DNA from: Ferrovibrio sp.
GTDB lineage: Bacteria > Pseudomonadota > Alphaproteobacteria > Ferrovibrionales > Ferrovibrionaceae
NCBI RefSeq assembly: GCF_019636075.1
Contig: NZ_JAHBYG010000032.1
Coordinates: forward strand, 1 to 48,958
DNA length: 48,958 nt
Direction of reading: 5' to 3'
This document shows positions 7,265 through 15,881 of this stretch, piece after piece (position 1 is the stretch's first letter; every line of letters starts with the position of its first letter). Both the position numbers and the translations under genes were made by a program. Below the pieces are notes generated by a model that was given only the letters and a program-made list of their open reading frames with translations, made no database searches and was not told where the DNA came from.

Positions 7265-9637
7265 ATGTCTAACCAAACTATGTCTGATCAAACCCGTTCC
7301 GTTCAGGTCGCCGCTTTGGGCCTGCCAAGGATCGGGCCGCGCCGCGAATTGAAAACCGCGCTGGAAAATTATTGGGCCGGCAGGATCGACGCCGATGCTC
7401 TTTACGAGGTTGCCGCAGGCCTGCGTGCCGCCAATTGGGCGCGCCAGCATGCACTGGGGATCGGCATCATGCCGTCCAACGATTTTTCGCTATACGACCA
7501 TGTGCTCGATACCAGCGTGATGGTGGGCGCCATTCCGGCTTTCTACGGCTGGCAGGGCGGAGCCGTGCCGCTGGATACCTATTTCGCCATGGCGCGCGGC
7601 AATCAGGCCGGCGCGCAAGCTGCGTGTTGCGGCCATGGCGCGCATGATGCGCCGACATTGGGTGTACGGGCGCTGGAAATGACCAAGTGGTTCGATACCA
7701 ACTACCACTACATGGTGCCGGAATTCGAACCGGGCCAGATATTCACCCTGGCTTCAACCAAGCCGCTGGATGAATTCAATGAGGCCAAGGCGCTGGGCTA
7801 TCACACGCGGCCGGTGTTGCTGGGGCCGGTGACTTATCTGAAACTTGGCAAAAGCAAGGATCCGACGGGCGATCCGCTGGCATTGCTGAATGCGGTGCTG
7901 CCGGTCTATGTGGAAATGCTGAGCAGGCTTTCGGCGGCCGGCGCCGATTGGGTGCAGATCGACGAACCCTGCCTCGTGCTCGACCTAGACGAACGCAGCC
8001 GTGACGCCTTGCGGCATACCTACGGCCTGTTTGCCCGCGCCGTGCCGAACCTGAAGATCATGCTGGCAAGCTATTTCGGTGAGTTGGGCGACAATCTCGC
8101 ATGCGCACAAAGCCTGCCGGTGGCCGGGCTGCATGTGGATTTGGTGCGTGCGCCCGAACAATTACAGCCGCTGTTGGCCGGTGCGCGGCGCGATCAGGTG
8201 TTGTCGCTGGGCGTGGTGGATGGTCGCAATATCTGGCGCGCCGATCTGGCCGGGATTCTCGATCGGCTTGAAGCGGTAATCGTCTCCCACGATGCCGGAC
8301 CGATCCAGATCGCGCCGTCGTGCTCGTTGTTGCACGTGCCGATCGACCTGGAATTGGAAACCGACATGGCTGCCGACCTGAAAAGCTGGCTGGCTTTTGC
8401 CGTGCAGAAACTGAAGGAACTGGTTTTGCTGGGTAAGGCATTGCGGCAGGGCCGCGAAGCCGTGTGGGCGGAACTGAATGCCGCATCAATTGCTATCCGT
8501 CGACGGGCAACCTCGGCCAACGTGCACGATCCGGCCGTGGCACAACGGCTTGCCGCCATTACGCCGGCAATGGCACGCCGCACCAGTGTTTATGAGCATC
8601 GGCGTAATTTACAGCAAGCTGTTTTGCAGTTGCCTGCATTCCCCACCACCAGCATCGGTTCGTTTCCGCAGACCGAAGCGGTTCGTAAGGCACGCGCGGC
8701 CCATGGCAAAGGGGCCCTGTCGGAGGCAGATTATACCGGCTTTCTGCGTCGAGAGACCGAGCAGGCGGTGCGTTGGCAGGAAGAGATCGGGATCGACATG
8801 CTGGTGCATGGCGAATTCGAGCGCAATGACATGGTGCAGTATTTCGGCGAACAACTGGCCGGTTATGCATTCACCAAACATGGCTGGGTACAAAGCTACG
8901 GCTCGCGCTATGTGCGCCCGCCGATCATTTTCGGCGATGTGTCGCGGCCCAAGCCGATGACGGTGGAATGGTCGGCTTATGCACAATCGCTGACCAGTCG
9001 ACCGATGAAGGGCATGCTGACCGGGCCGGTGACAATGCTGCAATGGTCTTTCGTGCGCGACGACATGCCTCGCGCCACGGTATGCCGGCAGATTGCCCTG
9101 GCGCTGCGGCAGGAAGTGATTGATCTGGAGCTTGCTGGCATCAAGGCGATCCAGATCGACGAACCTGCCCTGCGCGAGGGGCTGCCGCTGCGTCGCAGTG
9201 AATGGCAGGCTTATCTGGAATGGGCGGTTGAGTGTTTCCGGCTGTCTGCTTCCGGCGTGGAGGACAGCACGCAGATACACACCCATATGTGCTATTCCGA
9301 GTTCAACGACATCATCGATTCCATCGGCCGGATGGATGCCGATGTGATTTCCATCGAAACCTCGCGCTCGAAGATGGAATTGCTCGATGCCTTCGTTGGC
9401 TATCGTTATCCCAACGAAATCGGGCCCGGCGTTTACGATATCCATTCGCCGCGTGTGCCTGATGTGGAGGCGATGACCGAACTGCTGGTCAAGGCCAGCG
9501 ATCGGCTGGCCGCCTGGCAGATCTGGGTGAATCCCGATTGCGGATTGAAAACCCGTAAATGGGAAGAGGTGCGGCCGGCATTGGTGAACATGGTGGCGGC
9601 GGCGCGGCAGTTGCGCGCCAGCCTGGCGGAGGCCTGA
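7265..9637 (+). CDS. metE: Cobalamin-independent methionine synthase
   Basis: 5-methyltetrahydropteroyltriglutamate-homocysteine methyltransferase, 790 aa. It moves the methyl group of methyl-tetrahydrofolate onto homocysteine without B12. Both barrels are present: the N-terminal folate-type half (LPRIGPRRELKTALENYW) and the C-terminal catalytic half with FPTTSIGSFPQT. Zinc ligands are visible as His674 and Cys676 in HTHMCYSEF and Cys759 in NPDCGLKTRKW. The open frame extends upstream through the riboswitch, but translation should begin at ATG 7265 (GGGG-type ribosome site 5' of it) or the nearby ATG 7280. The next gene starts one base after its stop. Confidence 0.96.
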   Translation: MSNQTMSDQTRSVQVAALGLPRIGPRRELKTALENYWAGRIDADALYEVAAGLRAANWARQHALGIGIMPSNDFSLYDHVLDTSVMVGAIPAFYGWQGGAVPLDTYFAMARGNQAGAQAACCGHGAHDAPTLGVRALEMTKWFDTNYHYMVPEFEPGQIFTLASTKPLDEFNEAKALGYHTRPVLLGPVTYLKLGKSKDPTGDPLALLNAVLPVYVEMLSRLSAAGADWVQIDEPCLVLDLDERSRDALRHTYGLFARAVPNLKIMLASYFGELGDNLACAQSLPVAGLHVDLVRAPEQLQPLLAGARRDQVLSLGVVDGRNIWRADLAGILDRLEAVIVSHDAGPIQIAPSCSLLHVPIDLELETDMAADLKSWLAFAVQKLKELVLLGKALRQGREAVWAELNAASIAIRRRATSANVHDPAVAQRLAAITPAMARRTSVYEHRRNLQQAVLQLPAFPTTSIGSFPQTEAVRKARAAHGKGALSEADYTGFLRRETEQAVRWQEEIGIDMLVHGEFERNDMVQYFGEQLAGYAFTKHGWVQSYGSRYVRPPIIFGDVSRPKPMTVEWSAYAQSLTSRPMKGMLTGPVTMLQWSFVRDDMPRATVCRQIALALRQEVIDLELAGIKAIQIDEPALREGLPLRRSEWQAYLEWAVECFRLSASGVEDSTQIHTHMCYSEFNDIIDSIGRMDADVISIETSRSKMELLDAFVGYRYPNEIGPGVYDIHSPRVPDVEAMTELLVKASDRLAAWQIWVNPDCGLKTRKWEEVRPALVNMVAAARQLRASLAEA

Positions 9638-9638
9638 G

Positions 9639-10409
9639 ATGGGGCGTATCGGCCTTGCCGGTCCGACACGATTGCTCGATATCGTGTTTCCCGGCCATAC
9701 CAATCATCACGGCACGCTATTCGGCGGCATCGGCTTGGCGCATATGGACAAGGTGGCCTTCATCGCCGCTTCGCGCCATGCCCATGTGGATTTCGTCACC
9801 GCATCCTGCGAGCGTATCGATTTCGCAGCGCCGGCGCGGCTGGGCGATATCGTGGAACTGACCGGGCAGGTAACCCGTGTCGGCCGCCGCTCGCTTGCCG
9901 TGACAGTGGAGATGATGGCGGAAGCGCCGATCTCTGCTGAACGCCGGCGTTGCGCCATCGGTGTATTCAACATGGTGGGGGTTGGCGATGCGCTGGATGC
10001 AATCGGCGGACGCTTGCCGCCGCTTGTGGAGAAACCCGTATCAGCCGGAGACGATGCCCTGCATATGGTGGAGATGGTGTTTCCCGAACAGACCAGCCAT
10101 TACGGCAGCCTTTATGGCGGCAACGCGCTTGCCGCCATGGGCAAGGCGGCTTTCGTGGTGGCTTCCCGCCATTGCCGAAAAACCGTGGTGATGGCCGGTT
10201 CGCGCCGGGTGGATTTCGCCAATCAGATCCAGAAAGGCGAGGTGATAGAATTGGTGGCGCGGGTGACCGATCAGGGCCGTAGCTCGATGGCGGTTGAAGT
10301 ATTGCTTTGCGCCGAAAACCTGCAAACCGGTGCGCGCCGGCAATGCGGCAGCGGTTCGTTCACCATGGTGGCGGTGGATGGCGATCACCGGCCGGCTAGC
10401 GTGAGTTGA
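9639..10409 (+). CDS. Double-hotdog acyl-CoA thioesterase
   Basis: 256-aa acyl-CoA hydrolase of the YciA/BFIT type with two hotdog domains in one chain. Each half repeats the family signature: DIVFPGHTNHHGTLFGG at about residues 13-29 and EMVFPEQTSHYGSLYGG at about 147-163, each followed by a helix with the catalytic Asp or an equivalent polar residue (HMDKVAF, AMGKAAF). The first repeat has Asp and the second Gly at this place, so the two halves are not equivalent. It begins one base after the metE stop and is probably translated from the same transcript. The CoA substrate is not predictable. Confidence 0.88.
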   Translation: MGRIGLAGPTRLLDIVFPGHTNHHGTLFGGIGLAHMDKVAFIAASRHAHVDFVTASCERIDFAAPARLGDIVELTGQVTRVGRRSLAVTVEMMAEAPISAERRRCAIGVFNMVGVGDALDAIGGRLPPLVEKPVSAGDDALHMVEMVFPEQTSHYGSLYGGNALAAMGKAAFVVASRHCRKTVVMAGSRRVDFANQIQKGEVIELVARVTDQGRSSMAVEVLLCAENLQTGARRQCGSGSFTMVAVDGDHRPASVS

Positions 10410-10419
10410 TGGCCGGGTG

Positions 10420-10445
10420 TCGCTGCGGCTTTCAGGCCGCAGCGA
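10420..10445. terminator. Bidirectional hairpin between converging thioesterase and metA
   Basis: Perfect 10-bp stem TCGCTGCGGC / GCCGCAGCGA with a 6-base loop, overlapping the 3' end of metA. No strong U-tract follows in either direction. Confidence 0.45.
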
Positions 10446-11352
10446 TTTCGGCCAGTTCGAATGGTGCGGTTTGGTAGATTTCGTTGATCCAGTTGCCGAA
10501 CAGCAGATGCGCATTGCCGCGCCAGCGATTGGGCGGCGGCTGGTTGGCATTGTCGTTGGGGAAATAGTATTGCGGCAACGGCGTGGCCGGATCCTTGGCG
10601 CTGTCGCGGTGATATTCGTCCGACAGCGTGGTGGTGTCGTATTCCAGATGATTGAACATCTGCAGGCTGCGATGGCGTGCATCATCGATCAGGCAGAGGC
10701 CGGTTTCATCGCTTTCGGCCAGGATTTCCAGGCCGGCATGGCGTTCCACATCGGCGCGGCGCAGTTCGGTCCAGCGCGAAACCGGTACGGTGAAGAGATC
10801 GGAAAAGCCGCGCATATAGGGCGAGGCCGGCGCCAGGCAGCGATGCTGGAACACGCCCGAGGCCTTGTGCGGCAATTCGTGTTTCGGCACGCCGTAGAAA
10901 TGATGCAGCGAGGCCTGCGCCGCCCAGCAGATGTTGAAACAGCGATGCACATGGGTTTGCGTCCAGTCGAACACCCGGCGCAATTCATCCCAATACGTCA
11001 CGTGTTCGAAGGGCAGGCGCTCTACCGGGGCGCCGGTGATCACGAAGCCGTCGAACCGCTCGGTGCGCACATCGTCCCACGGGCGGTAGAACGAGGCCAT
11101 GTGGTCGGCCGGCGTGTTGCGCGACACATGGTTGGAAATCCGCAGCAGAGTGAGCTCGATCTGTAGCGGCGTGGCGCCGAACAATCGGGCCAGTTGGGTT
11201 TCCGTATCGATCTTGTTGGGCATCAGGTTGAGCAGGCCGATGCGCAGCGGGCGGATATCCTGGCGCACGGCATCGGTTTCACGCATCACGATCACGCCTT
11301 CGCGCTCCAGCGTCTGGCGGGCGGGCAGGGTGTCTGGAATCTTGATGGGCAT
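10432..11352 (-). CDS. metA: Homoserine O-acyltransferase MetA, probably acetyl-CoA type
   Basis: 306-aa MetA family protein of the class I glutamine amidotransferase-like fold, which activates homoserine in methionine synthesis. The nucleophile is Cys142 in NICWAAQA. The acyl-donor switch residue falls at Glu111 in [16 protein letters not shown]. In characterised MetA enzymes Glu at 111 goes with acetyl-CoA, while Gly (as in E. coli) goes with succinyl-CoA. The product is therefore more likely O-acetylhomoserine, despite the usual succinyltransferase label. ATG 11352 gives the standard [10 protein letters not shown] start; an in-frame GTG at 11373 is possible. The leader upstream is long and structured. 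Confidence 0.93.
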   Translation of the reverse strand: MPIKIPDTLPARQTLEREGVIVMRETDAVRQDIRPLRIGLLNLMPNKIDTETQLARLFGATPLQIELTLLRISNHVSRNTPADHMASFYRPWDDVRTERFDGFVITGAPVERLPFEHVTYWDELRRVFDWTQTHVHRCFNICWAAQASLHHFYGVPKHELPHKASGVFQHRCLAPASPYMRGFSDLFTVPVSRWTELRRADVERHAGLEILAESDETGLCLIDDARHRSLQMFNHLEYDTTTLSDEYHRDSAKDPATPLPQYYFPNDNANQPPPNRWRGNAHLLFGNWINEIYQTAPFELAEIAAA

Positions 11353-11373
11353 TGCCGCGACTGGTCCCTTCAC

Positions 11374-11540
11374 TACGATCGAGGGCAGACGCTTTGAGGT
11401 GGCTTTTTCCGTTTGGTTGCCGGTCGGGCCACATCATCCCGCGAGGATCGCTATCCTTTGGGGATCGCTAGCCTCGAGGATCGCCACCTTGCCCGGATCG
11501 GCAGGTTGGCGTTGGGCGTCCGCCCAACTCTTGATGTCGG
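11374..11540 (-). promoter_or_regulatory. Structured metA leader, possible riboswitch
   Basis: Read on the metA strand the leader holds several hairpins. The first, after ATCAAGAG (11535-11528), has the stem GTTGGGC / GCCCAAC. The second pairs CCAACCTGCC with GGCAAGGTGG. Nearest the gene (11432-11399) GTGGC pairs with GCCAC around CCGACCGGCAACC, followed by CTCAAAGCG. Some pieces resemble SAM-I (GGCCC, CGGCAACC, ATCAAGAG) and others SAM-II (a stem followed by CAAAGCG), but no family fits as a whole. Because metA leaders in alphaproteobacteria often carry SAM riboswitches, a divergent SAM-sensing RNA is plausible. Confidence 0.4.
11445..11486 (+). repeat. Three 9-bp direct repeats in the metA-vapBC intergenic region
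   Basis: GGATCGCTA at 11445-11453 and 11462-11470 and GGATCGCCA at 11478-11486, spaced 17 and 16 bases apart. They may be protein-binding iterons or parts of the metA leader RNA folds. Confidence 0.5.
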
Positions 11541-11616
11541 CCGGGAAAATAGAAGCGGGCGGGCAGATTTACAAGAGGGTTTGGGGAATACGCTGGCTTC
11601 AGAGAGGAGAGGAGAT

Positions 11617-11638
11617 GGTACATATCTTGATATATACC
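11617..11638 (+). promoter_or_regulatory. Probable VapBC operator
   Basis: Inverted repeat GGTACATAT-CTTG-ATATATACC with 8 of 9 pairs matched, 45 bases upstream of the vapB start in AT-rich DNA. VapB-type antitoxins repress their own promoters through such palindromes, so autoregulation is expected. Confidence 0.55.
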
Positions 11639-11682
11639 GAGCGTGACGCTATATATTATGATAGCTACCAATGAGGGCTGCC

Positions 11683-11961
11683 ATGGGATATCGAACCGCG
11701 AAATTGTTTACCACCGGCCGCAGCCAGGCCGTCAGGTTGCCGATGGAATTCCGCTTCGAGGGCAGCGAGGTTTTCGTGCGCCGCGACCCGAAAACCGGAG
11801 ACGTGATCCTTTCCAGCAAGCCCGCTTCATGGGACGGCCTGTTCGCGCTGTATGGCAAGGGCGATGTGCCAGGCGATTTCATGGGGCCGGCCGACCGCGA
11901 TCCGTCGCCCCATAACCGCGATCCTTTCAAGGGCTGGCCTTTCAAGGATGGAAAGGAATGA
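11683..11961 (+). CDS. vapB: VapB-type antitoxin (AbrB/SpoVT fold)
   Basis: 92-aa antitoxin. The N-terminal swapped-hairpin DNA-binding domain shows [20 protein letters not shown] and [16 protein letters not shown]. The C-terminal part, with [13 protein letters not shown] and DPFKGWPF, is the toxin-wrapping arm. ATG 11683 is preferred to ATG 11671 because GAGGG lies 5 bases before it. Its stop overlaps the toxin start (ATGA). It should neutralise VapC and repress the operon. Confidence 0.9.
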   Translation: MGYRTAKLFTTGRSQAVRLPMEFRFEGSEVFVRRDPKTGDVILSSKPASWDGLFALYGKGDVPGDFMGPADRDPSPHNRDPFKGWPFKDGKE

Positions 11962-12365
11962 GCGGCTATCTGCTCGACACCAATATCGCCAGCCATGTCA
12001 TTCGCGGCGACAGGCCGGAGATCAGCCTGCGGCTGGCATCGCTGCCGATGGAGGAGATCGCGATTTCAGCGGTGACGGAAGGCGAGTTGCTGTATGGCCT
12101 CGCCCGGCGAAGCTATCCAGCCATGCTGACCGAGCGCGTGCGCCAGTTCCTGCTGCGCGTCGATGTGTTGGCATGGGATCATGATGCGGCACAGACCTAT
12201 GCCGATCTCCGCGCCGCTTGCGAAGCCAAGGGCATCACGCTTGCCCCGCTCGATATGATGATCGCCGCTCAGGCGGTTGCCGCCAATGCAATGCTGGTGA
12301 CGAATGACAAGGCATTTGCCCGCATTCCGGACCCGCTCCGGATGGAGAACTGGGATCGCGGATAG
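11958..12365 (+). CDS. vapC: VapC-type PIN-domain ribonuclease toxin
   Basis: 135-aa PIN-domain toxin; VapC proteins are Mg-dependent endoribonucleases that cut tRNA or rRNA. The acidic active-site residues are all present: Asp7 in YLLDTNI, Glu43 in VTEGELLYG, Asp99 in [12 protein letters not shown] and Asp117 in VTNDKAF. It is therefore probably active. Translation is coupled to vapB by a 4-base overlap. The module adjoins the AT-richer MBL gene, suggesting one small acquired patch between metA and tRNA-Asn. Confidence 0.93.
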   Translation: MSGYLLDTNIASHVIRGDRPEISLRLASLPMEEIAISAVTEGELLYGLARRSYPAMLTERVRQFLLRVDVLAWDHDAAQTYADLRAACEAKGITLAPLDMMIAAQAVAANAMLVTNDKAFARIPDPLRMENWDRG

Positions 12366-12422
12366 GCGACTGCGGCCTTTATCGGGCGGGGGCGCAAAAA
12401 CCGATTATGCAATCCGCAAGCC

Positions 12423-13616
12423 TTAGAGGGCGCTGTGATGCCATGCCAATGCTGAGAGTATTTTCTCGCTGACATGCACAAAGATTTTCTGGTCAGCTTG
12501 CACAGCATGAATCACAGAATGGTGGGGGTGCCCGTAGCTATTTCGACCGGACGCAGCAACGCATTGGGCGTAGCGAGGGAGTGGGCTGAGCAGCGATGAC
12601 GCAAAGTTTTGACATGCCCCATGATGCGGAAGAACAAAGACATTCACTTGCTGAAGTAATTTCTTATAGTATTTGAGAAATGCTTGGCGCCGCCGTCTGA
12701 TATTCAGATGCATATCTCCGGTGCCAAGCCAGCCGACACCACGTTTATGATAAGGATGATACTGCAGGCCGTGCGGAAGCCTCTGACAACAGCTTTGCCA
12801 TTTCCCAGAGTGTATTGGTCCAGCATACAGTGACATCGACACGAGATTATGATCGGACCAGATTAGGTCATAGCACGCTCGCAATTTTTCCCGCTTTTCC
12901 TTATTGCGCAGCACATCTATGAGAAAATTGGGATCGTTGTGGCGACCGTGGAAGTATGACTGAAGTTCGGCTTGGAAAAGCTCGAGTATTTTGCTCGAGG
13001 GGCAATGTGCATAGGGGGCAAATAGCCAATTTAACCCTAATATCTGCAAACTTGCGCCGCTTCCTTTTTGCCCCACTGATTGGCCAATAAGCGAAGAATT
13101 TATGCTGGTCAGTTTATCTAACCATTGCGCTATGATTTCAACTTTGTGGCCGCCTTTGTCGTCCTCTCCTGGTAAAATCGGTCCATCTCCTGCTCCTCCC
13201 TCGCCGTCGTCGCTATTGGGCATGATGTAGCTGATGCGTTCAACACCACGCGCAGCGAACCAGCCTTCAATGTCTGTGAGAAACGTTAGGAATGTCCCGG
13301 TCAATGCGCCAGTCGCATCATCGTGTGCAGCGGCGATAATCCGATCAATATTTCCCAGATACGGAAGGACTACTTCTTTAACCGAGGTTGCGCACAGCAG
13401 ATGATCAATGCCGTTCACATGGTCGCTGTCGAGGTGGGACAGGAATAGGAAGTCTACATGTCCTCGTGTTTTGATGCAGTCTATTTCACGTTTCAAAGCA
13501 CTCGTCTGATTCGATCCGCAGTCATAAACCCAATGGAAACTTGAAGCGTCGGAAGTGAGTATTCCGCTCATCAATCCGCCTTGGCCAACCGGGTGTTGTG
13601 TAAGGGTGACTTTCAT
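12423..13616 (-). CDS. Stand-alone metallo-beta-lactamase-fold hydrolase
   Basis: 397-aa cytoplasmic MBL-fold protein related to the hydrolase domain of ComEC. The metal-binding motif is in FLSHLDSDHVNGIDHLL (HxDxDH), with later ligand segments WLGTGDMHL and VFVLPHHGACQNF and a terminal GHPHHSVI. An insertion of about 150 residues between the first and later motifs (residues 110-290) has no recognisable domain. Base composition is clearly AT-richer than the surrounding genes and codon use differs, pointing to horizontal transfer. It is a single-gene unit, convergent with vapC and near tRNA-Asn. Substrate unknown: a nucleotide or nucleic acid is likely for this branch. A defence role is possible but only inferred from context. 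Confidence 0.75.
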   Translation of the reverse strand: MKVTLTQHPVGQGGLMSGILTSDASSFHWVYDCGSNQTSALKREIDCIKTRGHVDFLFLSHLDSDHVNGIDHLLCATSVKEVVLPYLGNIDRIIAAAHDDATGALTGTFLTFLTDIEGWFAARGVERISYIMPNSDDGEGGAGDGPILPGEDDKGGHKVEIIAQWLDKLTSINSSLIGQSVGQKGSGASLQILGLNWLFAPYAHCPSSKILELFQAELQSYFHGRHNDPNFLIDVLRNKEKREKLRACYDLIWSDHNLVSMSLYAGPIHSGKWQSCCQRLPHGLQYHPYHKRGVGWLGTGDMHLNIRRRRQAFLKYYKKLLQQVNVFVLPHHGACQNFASSLLSPLPRYAQCVAASGRNSYGHPHHSVIHAVQADQKIFVHVSEKILSALAWHHSAL

Positions 13617-13884
13617 TGCCAGATTCCCTTAACGGCTATGTCCAGATCAGCAGAGCATCCATTGGAGAATGTTTCGCGCGGGGTGCGGCAAATTGGGCGA
13701 AACGAATAGGGGCGTCATTTTGCGTACAGGTATTGTTTACAATACTATTGTGGAAGTGTGACGCGAAGAGCGGTTATGGAGATTCCCGCAACCCTACCTG
13801 CAACAGGATATAGAACTCAGCTACTTCTAACTTTGATGAAATTTTTTGCTCAAGAAGCGGAAAATCAGGTCGCGACAGGAAAAA

Positions 13885-13959
13885 TGGCTCCCAGGGAGGG
13901 ATTCGAACCCCCGACCAGGCGGTTAACAGCCGCCTGCTCTACCGCTGAGCTACCTGGGA
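13885..13959 (-). tRNA. tRNA-Asn(GTT)
   Basis: The minus strand folds as a cloverleaf: acceptor stem TCCCAGG / CCTGGGA, D-arm AGCTCAGCGGTAGAGC, anticodon loop CTGTTAA (anticodon GTT) on a GGCGG/CCGCC stem, T-arm GGGGGTTCGAATCCCTC, and encoded CCA. The 268 bases between it and the MBL gene (13617-13884) are AT-rich with no gene, consistent with an acquired patch beside a tRNA. Confidence 0.97.
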
Positions 13960-14080
13960 ACAGCGCGGCGCGCAAACTAGCCGCAGGGGCTCGGCTTCGC
14001 AAGCCTTGAGGGTGATTTTTTCGGCCGTCGGTTTTCCGGTTTTCCGCGCCATGCTAAGTCGGGAGGCGGGAGGATATCAG

Positions 14081-14509
14081 ATGCGCATGACAAAAGACGA
14101 ATTGCAGGCCTTCCTGGCCCGCGAGTTTCCGCAAATGGCCCCGATGAGCATGCGAATCGAGCATTTCGAGGGCGATAGCCTGCGTCTGAGCATCGGCGTG
14201 AATGACAGCCATCTGCGCCCGGGCGGCACGGTCTCGGGCCCTACCTTGATGACCCTGGCCGATTGCGCCGCCTATCTGCTGCTGCTGGGGCAGATTGGCC
14301 CGGTGGCGCTGGCGGTCACCACGAATCTGAATATCAACTTCCTGCGCAAACCGGAGCCGACCGGCCTGGTGGGCGAGGCGCGCATGCTCAAGCGCGGCAA
14401 GACCCTGGCGGTGATGGATGTGCTGATCCACTCGGAAGGGCAGGATGCCGGCCCGGTGGCCCATGCCACGGTGACCTATGCCATTCCACCCGCCCGAAAA
14501 ACCACCTAA
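14081..14509 (+). CDS. PaaI-family hotdog thioesterase
   Basis: 142-aa single hotdog-fold protein of the PaaI/YdiI type, which hydrolyses acyl- or aryl-CoA thioesters. Signature residues are LRPGGTVSGPTLMTLADCAAY, with the helix Asp, and VTTNLNINFLRKP. ATG 14081 follows GGGAGG at a good distance, whereas the 75 upstream in-frame bases read into tRNA flanking DNA. It precedes rplM-rpsI, a common neighbour arrangement in alphaproteobacteria, but a separate promoter lies between them. Confidence 0.87.
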   Translation: MRMTKDELQAFLAREFPQMAPMSMRIEHFEGDSLRLSIGVNDSHLRPGGTVSGPTLMTLADCAAYLLLLGQIGPVALAVTTNLNINFLRKPEPTGLVGEARMLKRGKTLAVMDVLIHSEGQDAGPVAHATVTYAIPPARKTT

Positions 14510-14586
14510 CTCATTGATATTGCATCAATAGATATGTGGTATTATTTTACCTCGTTATAAATATATGAAAATCAGCCGAAAATCGT

Positions 14587-14615
14587 TTGACAGCGTGCGC
14601 GACTGACGGCATAAC
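14587..14615 (+). promoter_or_regulatory. rplM promoter
   Basis: TTGACA (14587-14592), 17-base spacer, CATAAC (14610-14615). The transcript start would be about 50 bases before the rplM ATG. The DNA just upstream (14515-14570) is strongly AT-rich, as in strong ribosomal promoters. Confidence 0.7.
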
Positions 14616-14674
14616 CCGCCCCCGATCCCGGCGCCAATCCAGGCGACGGGGCGACCTGTCTTAGGATTTCTCAG

Positions 14675-15142
14675 ATGAAGACCTTCTCCGCGAAAGAATC
14701 CGAGGTCGACAAGAAGTGGGTGCTGATCGATGCCGATGGCCTGGTGTTGGGCCGTCTGGCCAGCCTGGTTGCCATGCGTCTGCGTGGCAAGCATAAGGCC
14801 ATCTTCACGCCCCATGTCGATACCGGCGACCATGTCATTGTCATCAACGCCGCCAAGGTTCGCGTGACCGGCCGCAAGGCCGAGCGCAGCGTGTTCCATT
14901 GGCATACCGGCTATCCGGGCGGCGTGAAGAGCGCCACCATCGGCCAGCGCCTGTCGGGTCGTTTCCCCGAGCGCGTGATCATGAAGGCCGTTGAGCGCAT
15001 GCTGCCGAAGGAAAGCCCGCTGGCCCGCCGTCAGCTCACCAAGCTGAAGGTGTATGGCGGCGCCGAGCATCCGCATGAGGCCCAACAGCCCGAAACGCTG
15101 GATGTTGGCGCTCTGAACCGTAAGAACAAGAGGACCGACTGA
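14675..15142 (+). CDS. rplM: 50S ribosomal protein L13
   Basis: 155-aa large-subunit protein. Typical L13 signatures are present: [46 protein letters not shown] and [25 protein letters not shown]. Length is standard for alphaproteobacteria. The rpsI start follows two bases after the stop, the conserved rplM-rpsI operon. Confidence 0.99.
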   Translation: MKTFSAKESEVDKKWVLIDADGLVLGRLASLVAMRLRGKHKAIFTPHVDTGDHVIVINAAKVRVTGRKAERSVFHWHTGYPGGVKSATIGQRLSGRFPERVIMKAVERMLPKESPLARRQLTKLKVYGGAEHPHEAQQPETLDVGALNRKNKRTD

Positions 15143-15144
15143 TC

Positions 15145-15648
15145 ATGGCTGAGGCACGTACTCTCGCCGATCTGAGCCAGGGCGGCTCGGAGTTGAAGAA
15201 GGCGGCCGGCGCCGCCACCCCGGCCACCGCCGAGGGCGGCAACGAGCGCAAGCTGGACAAGTTCGGCCGCTCCTATGCCACCGGCAAGCGCAAGAACGCC
15301 ATTGCCCGCGTCTGGCTGAAGCCGGGCTCCGGCAAGCTGATCGTGAACGGCAAGGAGAGCAATGACTATTTTGCTCGCCCGGTGCTGCGCATGCTGTTGA
15401 TGCAGCCGTTCGTGCTGACCAACCGCGCCGGCCAGTTCGACGTGCAGGCGACTGTGGTCGGCGGCGGCCTGTCTGGCCAGGCCGGCGCGCTGCGCCATGG
15501 CATCTCCAAGGCCCTGACCTATTTCGAGCCGGCGCTCCGCCCGGCCCTGAAGGCCCAGGGCTTCCTGACCCGCGATCCGCGCGTGGTCGAGCGCAAGAAG
15601 TACGGCAAGCCGAAGGCCCGCCGCAGCTTCCAGTTCTCGAAGCGCTGA
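15145..15648 (+). CDS. rpsI: 30S ribosomal protein S9
   Basis: 167-aa small-subunit protein with the S9 core [32 protein letters not shown] and the basic C-terminus [20 protein letters not shown] ending SKR, which reaches the P-site tRNA. An N-terminal Ala/Gly-rich extension of about 40 residues is longer than in E. coli but common in alphaproteobacteria. Confidence 0.99.
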   Translation: MAEARTLADLSQGGSELKKAAGAATPATAEGGNERKLDKFGRSYATGKRKNAIARVWLKPGSGKLIVNGKESNDYFARPVLRMLLMQPFVLTNRAGQFDVQATVVGGGLSGQAGALRHGISKALTYFEPALRPALKAQGFLTRDPRVVERKKYGKPKARRSFQFSKR

Positions 15649-15670
15649 TATCAGGGTATCCATTTGCTGC

Positions 15671-15723
15671 CCTCCGGGTACGGAGGACAGACGGAAAGGC
15701 CGGGCGAAACCCCGGCCTTTTTT
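15671..15723 (+). terminator. rpsI intrinsic terminator
   Basis: Stem AAAGGCCGGG / CCCGGCCTTT (15695-15704 with 15711-15720) ends in seven T residues, a strong Rho-independent terminator. A smaller hairpin CCTCCG-GGTA-CGGAGG (15671-15686) precedes it. Confidence 0.93.
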
Positions 15724-15881
15724 GTTGGCGTAACGATACTATTACCGATTGTTTATACGAAACGGCGACACAATTGTTGATTCGCGCCGGAGAATCGCTG
15801 ATTGTCGTTACAAGGCAGAAGCCTGCGGCTCACCGATATATTTATCTCAGAGCCGTACTGGTCTGCCCGAAGCGGGATGAG

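Noticed and set aside
11399..11432. Firm SAM-II or SAM-I riboswitch call for the metA leader
   Set aside because: Only fragments match; the GATTTG-type loop of SAM-II and the full SAM-I junction are missing, so it is kept only as a candidate.
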